This document shows, one piece after another, positions 59,808 to 64,000 of a stretch of DNA of 64,000 nucleotides. Source of the stretch: Hyphomicrobiales bacterium (GTDB lineage: Bacteria; Pseudomonadota; Alphaproteobacteria; Rhizobiales; Rhizobiaceae); NCBI GenBank assembly GCA_900467685.1, contig UBQX01000006.1, positions 62,001 through 126,000 on the forward strand, given 5' to 3'. The notes beneath the pieces were generated by a model. The model worked only from the letters and a program-made list of their open reading frames with translations, did not search any database and had not been told where the DNA came from. Made by a program: the position numbers and the translations under genes. How positions within the stretch are numbered: position 1 is the first letter of the stretch; the number at the start of each line of letters is the position of its first letter.

Positions 59808-60953
59808 ATGCGCATCCCCTTCCTCACACCCCGCGCCACCCCCGCGGAGACCAAATCCACCGGCCTCTCGACCCTCTTCGCGCTCGCCACCTCCGGCCCG
59901 GCGCATTGGTCGCAGCGCTCCTACCAGTCGCTCGCCCGCGAGGGCTTCATGCGCAATCCGGTCGCCTATCGGGCCGTGCGGATGATCGCCGAGGCCGCCG
60001 CCTCGGTGCCGTGGATCGTGTCGGAAGACGGGGCGGAAGCGCCGGACCATGCGCTGAAGGCGCTGCTCGCCCGGCCGAATGCGCGCCAGGGCGGGGCGGA
60101 GTTCATGGAGGCGCTCTATGGACATCTGCTCCTCTCCGGCAATGCCTTCGTCGAGCCGGTGGAGGTGGGTGGGGACTTGCGCGAACTGCATCTGCTCCGC
60201 CCTGACCGCATCCGCGTCATCGAAGGCGCGGATGGCTGGCCGAGCGCTTACGAATATCGCGTCGGCGGATCGGTGCGCCGCTTCTCCGTCGAGGCCGAGC
60301 CGGGGCTGTTGCATCTGCGGCTCTTCCATCCCCTCGACGACCACATGGGCTTCGCGCCGCTGGAGGCCGCCGCCAAGGCGCTCGATCTTTCCAACGCGGC
60401 GGCGAGCTGGAACAAGGCGCTGCTCGACAATTCGGCCCGCCCCTCCGGCGCGCTGGTCTACCAGCCGAAGGAGGGCGGCAATCTGTCGCCCGCGCAGTAT
60501 GAGCGGCTGAAGGCGGAACTCGCCGAGGGCTATTCCGGCCCCGCCCGCGCCGGCCGCCCGATGCTGCTCGAAGGCGGGCTCGACTGGAAATCGATGGGCC
60601 TTTCACCGCGCGAGATGGATTTCGCCGAGGCGAAAAACGGTGCCGCCCGCGACATCGCACTCGCCTTCGGCGTCCCCCCCATGCTGATCGGCATTCCCGG
60701 CGACAACACCTATGCCAACTACGCCGAAGCCAACCGCGCGCTCTGGCGGCTGACCGTGCTGCCGCTGATCTTCCGCACGGGCGAAGCGATGACCGGCTGG
60801 CTGGCGGATGTCTATCCGGGCGTGAAGCTGGGGTTTGATCTCGACCAGGTGGCCGGCTTGTCCGCCGAGCGGGGGGAATTGTGGGCGCGGGTGGGCGCGG
60901 CCGATTTTCTGAGCGATGCGGAAAAAAGGCAGGCGGTGGGGTATGACAGGTGA
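59808..60953 (+). CDS. Phage/GTA portal protein (HK97 type)
   Basis: 381 residues; forms the dodecameric ring through which DNA enters the capsid. HK97-type portal features are RNPVAYRAVRMIAEAAASVPWIV, GHLLLSGNAFVEPV, HLRLFHPLDDHMGFAPLEAAAKAL, LLEGGLDWKSMGLSPREMDFAEAKNGAARDIALAFGVPPMLIGIPGDNTYANYAEANRALWRLTVLPLI. AAGGA is seven bases before the ATG. This is g3 of the RcGTA order, separated from the terminase here by about 1.9 kb of accessory genes. Confidence 0.93.
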   Translation: MRIPFLTPRATPAETKSTGLSTLFALATSGPAHWSQRSYQSLAREGFMRNPVAYRAVRMIAEAAASVPWIVSEDGAEAPDHALKALLARPNARQGGAEFMEALYGHLLLSGNAFVEPVEVGGDLRELHLLRPDRIRVIEGADGWPSAYEYRVGGSVRRFSVEAEPGLLHLRLFHPLDDHMGFAPLEAAAKALDLSNAAASWNKALLDNSARPSGALVYQPKEGGNLSPAQYERLKAELAEGYSGPARAGRPMLLEGGLDWKSMGLSPREMDFAEAKNGAARDIALAFGVPPMLIGIPGDNTYANYAEANRALWRLTVLPLIFRTGEAMTGWLADVYPGVKLGFDLDQVAGLSAERGELWARVGAADFLSDAEKRQAVGYDR

Positions 60954-60969
60954 GGAGTTGACGTCGCGG

Positions 60970-61157
60970 CCCCCTCATTCGCGATTTCTAACACTTAGCT
61001 GAAGCTAAGATGTTGAAATCGCTTTCTTCCCCACCAAGGGGGAGATTGGAGCAAGCGGGACGTCATCCTCCCCATCTCCCCCCTGGTGGGGGAGAAAGCA
61101 AAATCATGACCTTAGCCAAAGGCTAAGTCATAGATTTTGCCAGAGAGGGGGTAGGGT
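60970..61157. repeat. Composite family B repeat, copy 2, with related palindrome
   Basis: 60981-61022 is the exact reverse complement of 59624-59665. Then CCCCACCAAGGGGGAGA and CCCCCTGGTGGGGGAGA segments follow, and 61098-61140 is a further palindrome (GCAAAATC...GATTTTGC with TTAGCC-AAA-GGCTAA) of the same design but different sequence. No gene lies in this 214-bp interval. Confidence 0.8.
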
Positions 61158-61167
61158 CACCGCCGCC

Positions 61168-62160
61168 TCACATCACCGTCTTCCTGAACTTCCCCATCAG
61201 ATACGGCCCCGACAGAACCGGCTCATACTTCCCCGCTTCCCCCGCGCCCACGCATGACGGCAGGGTCGCGATTTCCGCGTGCCAGTCGGGCTGGTGGAAG
61301 AAGGCGATGGACTGGCGGCGGTTGAGGCCGCCCTGTTCGGGCGAGACGTTGACGACGCGATGCAGGGTGGAGACCCAGCGGTCGTTGGTCCAGCGGGCCA
61401 TGAGGTCGCCGATATTGATGACAAAGGCGCCGTCGACCGGCGGAATTTCGCGCCATGTGCCTTCCGGCGTCATGATCTCGAGCCCGCGCGAGCCGGCATC
61501 TGGCAAGAGTATCGTGAGGCTGCCATAGTCGGTATGGGCACCGGCGCGGAGTTGCCCCTCGGGCGGCGCGCGGTCGAGTTGCGGATAGTTCAGCGCGCGC
61601 ATGGCGCTGATCGGGTTCTGCAGGAACGGATCGAAGAAATGCGTTTCGAGGTTCAGCGCCTCGGCGAAGGCCCGCATGATACGTTTTGCGAGATCGGTCA
61701 TCGCGGTGAAATAAGCCTCCCAGGCGGCGCGGAAATCAGCCTCGCCTGCCGGCCAGATATTGTCGGCAAAGCAGAAGGAAAGGGCGTCCTTGTCCGTCAT
61801 GCCGGGCGGTGTGGAGAGCGGGCCGGCATTGAAGCTTTCCTTCAGATCCGGCGGGCTGTCGACGCCGCGCGATTTTGCCAGCGCCTCGACGCCGGGACCG
61901 AGATAGCCATAGGGGTAGCCCGCATAAGGCGGGGCGGCACGATGCTTCACCTCCGGCGGCAGATCGAAGAAGGCGCGGGCCTTGGCGCTGAGGTTCGCAA
62001 TGACCTCCGGCGCGACGCCGTGTCCGGAAATCGCCAGGAAGCCGGTCTCGCGGCAGATGCGGTCGAGTTCGCGGGCAAGCTTCGCGCGGCCCTCGCCGGT
62101 GGCGGCCTCGAAGGCGGCAAGATCGAAGACGACGAAATCGGATTGGGCGGCGGTGGACAT
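61168..62160 (-). CDS. 2-oxoglutarate/Fe(II)-dependent oxygenase (isopenicillin N synthase family)
   Basis: 330 residues. The N-terminal DIOX_N part has RICRETGFLAISGHGV; the catalytic jelly roll has the HxD of GAHTDYGSLTIL, the distal His of VSTLHRVVN and the 2OG-binding RxS in RRQSIAFFHQP. Enzymes of this group hydroxylate or oxidise small molecules. It is the only minus-strand gene in the GTA cluster, between the portal and the DUF6107 gene, and ends beside a repeat. Substrate unknown. Confidence 0.9.
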   Translation of the reverse strand: MSTAAQSDFVVFDLAAFEAATGEGRAKLARELDRICRETGFLAISGHGVAPEVIANLSAKARAFFDLPPEVKHRAAPPYAGYPYGYLGPGVEALAKSRGVDSPPDLKESFNAGPLSTPPGMTDKDALSFCFADNIWPAGEADFRAAWEAYFTAMTDLAKRIMRAFAEALNLETHFFDPFLQNPISAMRALNYPQLDRAPPEGQLRAGAHTDYGSLTILLPDAGSRGLEIMTPEGTWREIPPVDGAFVINIGDLMARWTNDRWVSTLHRVVNVSPEQGGLNRRQSIAFFHQPDWHAEIATLPSCVGAGEAGKYEPVLSGPYLMGKFRKTVM

Positions 62161-62484
62161 GCGGCGACGGCTCCTTGCGTGACGCGCCGACTGTCAAGCC
62201 ATTCGCGCCGCCTGTCCAGAGCGCAAAACCGTTCTACACCGGAATTGGGGGAGGCGAAAGACATTTTGCCTTGCTTATTCAATCACTTGTTGCAGCGGAC
62301 GGAATCGGAGTGTGCGCTTGGGGCGATTTTGCGCAACCGGCGCTCGAAGAGCGCGCCCCAGGTGATTCAAATGATTCCCGAAAATCCGGCCGCCTGACTC
62401 AACGTCAAGGCTTCGCCCGCGCGGGACGCGGTGCGTTCGCGCAGGGGGTCGATCAGATCGCAGTCTATCAGCGAGGGTTTAACG
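62161..62484. other. Spacer between the oxygenase and DUF6107 genes
   Basis: 324 bp with the divergent promoters. No ORF is convincing. GGGGCGATTTTGCGCAACC at 62318-62341 and GGCGCTCGAAGAGCGCGCCCC at 62339-62360 could fold, and GGATCGATCAG-type sequence at 62447-62460 precedes the DUF6107 start, but no known element was recognised. Confidence 0.4.
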
Positions 62485-62793
62485 ATGACTTATATCGCAG
62501 GCGACGGCCAGATCATGGCGGCGCGGATTGCCGGCTCCGTGGCGGGCGTGGCCATCTCGCTGATCTACATGCTGCCGCATGGGAAGCGCGAGGCCGCCAC
62601 CCGGCTCGCCACGGGCCTCGTCGCCGGCCTCGTCTTCGGCCCAGCGGCAGGCCTGATCGGCGCCGAACGGCTCGACCTGCTGGCCACGCTCTCCGCCCCC
62701 GAAATCGTCCTCTCCGGCTCCGCCGCCGTCAGCCTCACCGCCTGGTGGGCGCTGGGCGCGCTGAAGCGGGTGGCGGAGCGCTGGGGGCGGTGA
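62485..62793 (+). CDS. DUF6107-family small membrane protein of the GTA cluster
   Basis: 102 residues with two to three membrane segments (IAGSVAGVAISLIYMLP, TGLVAGLVFGPAAGLIG, EIVLSGSAAVSLTAWWALGALKRVAERWG). It occupies the g3.5 position between portal and protease of RcGTA-like clusters, where rhizobial genomes have such a protein. GAGGG is eight bases before the ATG. Possible holin-like or scaffold role; unproven. Confidence 0.75.
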   Translation: MTYIAGDGQIMAARIAGSVAGVAISLIYMLPHGKREAATRLATGLVAGLVFGPAAGLIGAERLDLLATLSAPEIVLSGSAAVSLTAWWALGALKRVAERWGR

Positions 62794-62839
62794 GGGCACT
62801 TGAAGGCGGCCTTGAGATCTGCAATCATGGCGGGAGTTC

Positions 62840-63103
62840 GTGGTTGTGGAAGGTCTTACGTTGCGGTCTCGCTTGGAGAGAATGCGCGCAAATCCTCGGG
62901 CCGACTGGCGTATTTCCGATATGGAAGGGCTGTGCAGAGAATACGGCGTGACGTTTGCCACGCCGCGCGGCGGCGGGTCCCACTGCAAGGTCACGCACGC
63001 GTCGCAAACCGAGATTCTGACGATCCCTTTCAAGAGGCCGATCAAACCTGTATATATTCGTAAGCTCATCGAATTCATCGATGCCGTGAGGACCGAGTCA
63101 TGA
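62840..63103 (+). CDS. HicA-family toxin-like protein, second HicAB cassette
   Basis: 87 residues from GTG 62840, preceded by GGGAG. The HicA-type fold is suggested by ADWRISDMEGLCREYGVTFATPRGGGSHCKVTH, in which the GSHxK/H stretch holds the catalytic His, then LTIPFKRPIKPVYIRKLIEFIDAV. The stop overlaps the HicB start (ATGA). It is not similar enough to the hicA at 2003 to be a recent copy. Confidence 0.8.
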   Translation: MVVEGLTLRSRLERMRANPRADWRISDMEGLCREYGVTFATPRGGGSHCKVTHASQTEILTIPFKRPIKPVYIRKLIEFIDAVRTES

Positions 63104-63330
63104 AAGCGCTGGAATACGCAGTCCTGCTTTCGCCGCTATCGCCGGACGATGGCGGTGGCTTCTTGGCGACGGTTCCTGACCTGCCGGGCTGCATGAGTGA
63201 TGGCGAGACGCCCGAAGAGGCGTTGGCCAATGTGCTGGATGCGATCGAATGCTGGATAGAGGCGGCGATTGATCACGGGCGGAGCGTGCCTTCACCGACC
63301 AATCTCAATGAACGGCGCGCCTTCGGCTGA
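63100..63330 (+). CDS. HicB-family antitoxin-like protein
   Basis: 76 residues. It has the short HicB core YAVLLSPLSPDDGGGFLATVPDLPGCMSDGETPEEALANVLDAIECWIEAA, the pattern of the partially degraded RNase H fold. The DNA-binding C-terminal part is missing (the protein ends after NERRAFG), so it may neutralise the toxin but need another repressor. Followed by its own terminator. Confidence 0.85.
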   Translation: MKALEYAVLLSPLSPDDGGGFLATVPDLPGCMSDGETPEEALANVLDAIECWIEAAIDHGRSVPSPTNLNERRAFG

Positions 63331-63356
63331 TCAACGCCACGATAGTACACCCACCC

Positions 63357-63386
63357 AAGCCCGGCCCTCGCGCCGGGCTTTTTTAT
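63357..63386 (+). terminator. Intrinsic terminator of the HicAB cassette
   Basis: AAGCCCGGC (63357-63365) and GCCGGGCTT (63372-63380) enclose CCTCGC, followed by TTTTTA. The stem is perfect and the hexaloop is the same as at 58907-58931. Confidence 0.9.
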
Positions 63387-63412
63387 TGCCCACATCCCGA
63401 GGACACCTGCCC

Positions 63413-63967
63413 ATGCTGACCGTCGAACGCGAACGCAAATTCCTGTCCCTTGAACTCAAGGGCCTCTCCGCCGAGGGCCGCTTCTCCGGCTATGCGAGCC
63501 TGTTCGGGGAGCCGGATCTCGGCAAGGATGTGATCGAGCGCGGGGCGTTTTCGCGCTCTCTTCAAGCGCGCGGCGTGTCCGGCATCCGCATGCTGTTCCA
63601 GCACGACCCGGCAAGCCCACTCGGCCATTGGGTGACGCTGAAGGAGGATGCGCGGGGGCTTTATGTCGAGGGGCAGTTCGCGCCGGGTGTTTCAAAGGCC
63701 GACGAGGTGCGCCGGCTGATGAAGGCCCGCGCGCTCGACGGCCTCTCCATCGGATTTCAGACCGTGCGCTCCAGACGCGACGCCAGGACCGGCATCCGCC
63801 ACATCCTCGAAGCCGACCTCTGGGAAATCTCCGTGGTGACCTTTCCGATGTTGCCTTCGGCCCGCGTCAGCGAGGTGAAGGAGATGAGCGGCGGGGCGAT
63901 GCTGGCCGCGAAGCTGAGACATGCGGCAGCGGTGATGCGGGTTGAAAACAAAACTACCGCACTGTAA
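63413..63967 (+). CDS. HK97-family prohead protease
   Basis: 184 residues. The protease cleaves the capsid N-terminus during maturation. Recognisable: FSGYASLFGEPDLGKDVIERGAFSRSL, IRMLFQHDPASPLGHWV with the catalytic His (LFQHD), ALDGLSIGFQTV with the catalytic Ser (LSIGF), and ADLWEISVVTFPMLPSARV. GAGGA lies before the ATG at 63413. This is g4 of RcGTA; the capsid gene should follow just past the window end. Confidence 0.93.
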   Translation: MLTVERERKFLSLELKGLSAEGRFSGYASLFGEPDLGKDVIERGAFSRSLQARGVSGIRMLFQHDPASPLGHWVTLKEDARGLYVEGQFAPGVSKADEVRRLMKARALDGLSIGFQTVRSRRDARTGIRHILEADLWEISVVTFPMLPSARVSEVKEMSGGAMLAAKLRHAAAVMRVENKTTAL

Positions 63968-64000
63968 ACTATGGTTCATGGAGCGATAGGAGCCGCGCTT

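Noticed and set aside
1-64000. tRNA, rRNA, insertion sequences and CRISPR arrays
   Set aside because: I looked for TTCGA-type tRNA arms, transposase motifs (DDE, IS termini) and regularly spaced repeats and saw none; this is a reading by eye, not a scan.

Overview
The window looks like a chromosomal segment from a member of the Rhizobiaceae (Alphaproteobacteria, Hyphomicrobiales); I cannot fix the genus. The support is the high GC content, a Ros/MucR zinc-finger regulator, a PhaAB/MrpA-type antiporter operon, DUF6456/DUF5330/DUF2336 proteins typical of the group, plant-type APS reductase, a gene-transfer-agent (GTA) head cluster, and many short GC-rich palindromic repeats of the kind that litter rhizobial genomes.

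Layout. 1-7.1 kb: end of an antitoxin gene, choline dehydrogenase, a HicAB pair, a lysyl-phosphatidylglycerol-synthase-type catalytic domain, a ClC antiporter and a secreted alpha/beta hydrolase. 7.4-10.6 kb: cysH-cysD-cysN (sulfate activation and APS reduction). 10.7-13 kb: an orphan antitoxin, two secreted small proteins, BrnTA. 13-16.3 kb: a nickel-type ECF transporter (nikMN-Q-O) divergent from nikR with a recognisable NikR operator between them. 16.4-22 kb: two GST-like genes, a bacterial O-GlcNAc-transferase homologue, an ankyrin protein, mucR. 22.3-28.4 kb: the seven-gene Mrp antiporter operon. 28.4-31.2 kb: a possible small RNA, msrB, a DksA/TraR-type protein and a universal stress protein preceded by three FNR/FixK-like boxes repeated every 22 bp. 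31.5-37.7 kb: a minus-strand operon (DUF2946-like secreted protein, Crp/Fnr regulator, FecBCD-type ABC importer, PCu(A)C copper chaperone) and, divergently, a cobalamin riboswitch controlling a stand-alone CbiM-like protein. 38-45.4 kb: DnaA-like HTH protein, DUF6456, sufE, DUF5330, a sensor kinase, a peptidoglycan-binding protein and a soluble chemoreceptor. 45.4-48.3 kb: a second copper-linked operon (DUF2946-like, ycnI, copCD). 48.5-55.1 kb: DUF1491, DUF2336, DUF1254/DUF1214 pair, PBP1A, YcgN and an AhpD-like protein. 55.7-64 kb: GTA-type head genes (small-terminase-like, large terminase, portal, DUF6107, prohead protease) interleaved with two toxin-antitoxin cassettes, a GH19 lysin and an oppositely oriented 2OG-Fe(II) oxygenase. 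The window ends just before the expected capsid gene.

The most interesting points are: (i) short palindromic repeats inserted in frame into mrpA, copCD, the terminase and the end of the lysin gene; (ii) two operons that each begin with the same unusual secreted protein and contain periplasmic copper-handling proteins, one of them with an ABC importer that may bring in copper or a copper complex; (iii) the exactly phased triple FNR-like array; (iv) matched nickel (NikR) and B12 (riboswitch) control of two CbiM-family transporters; and (v) accessory cassettes with their own terminators inside the GTA cluster. No tRNA, rRNA, CRISPR array or insertion sequence was recognised. Everything here was read by eye; no searches were run.
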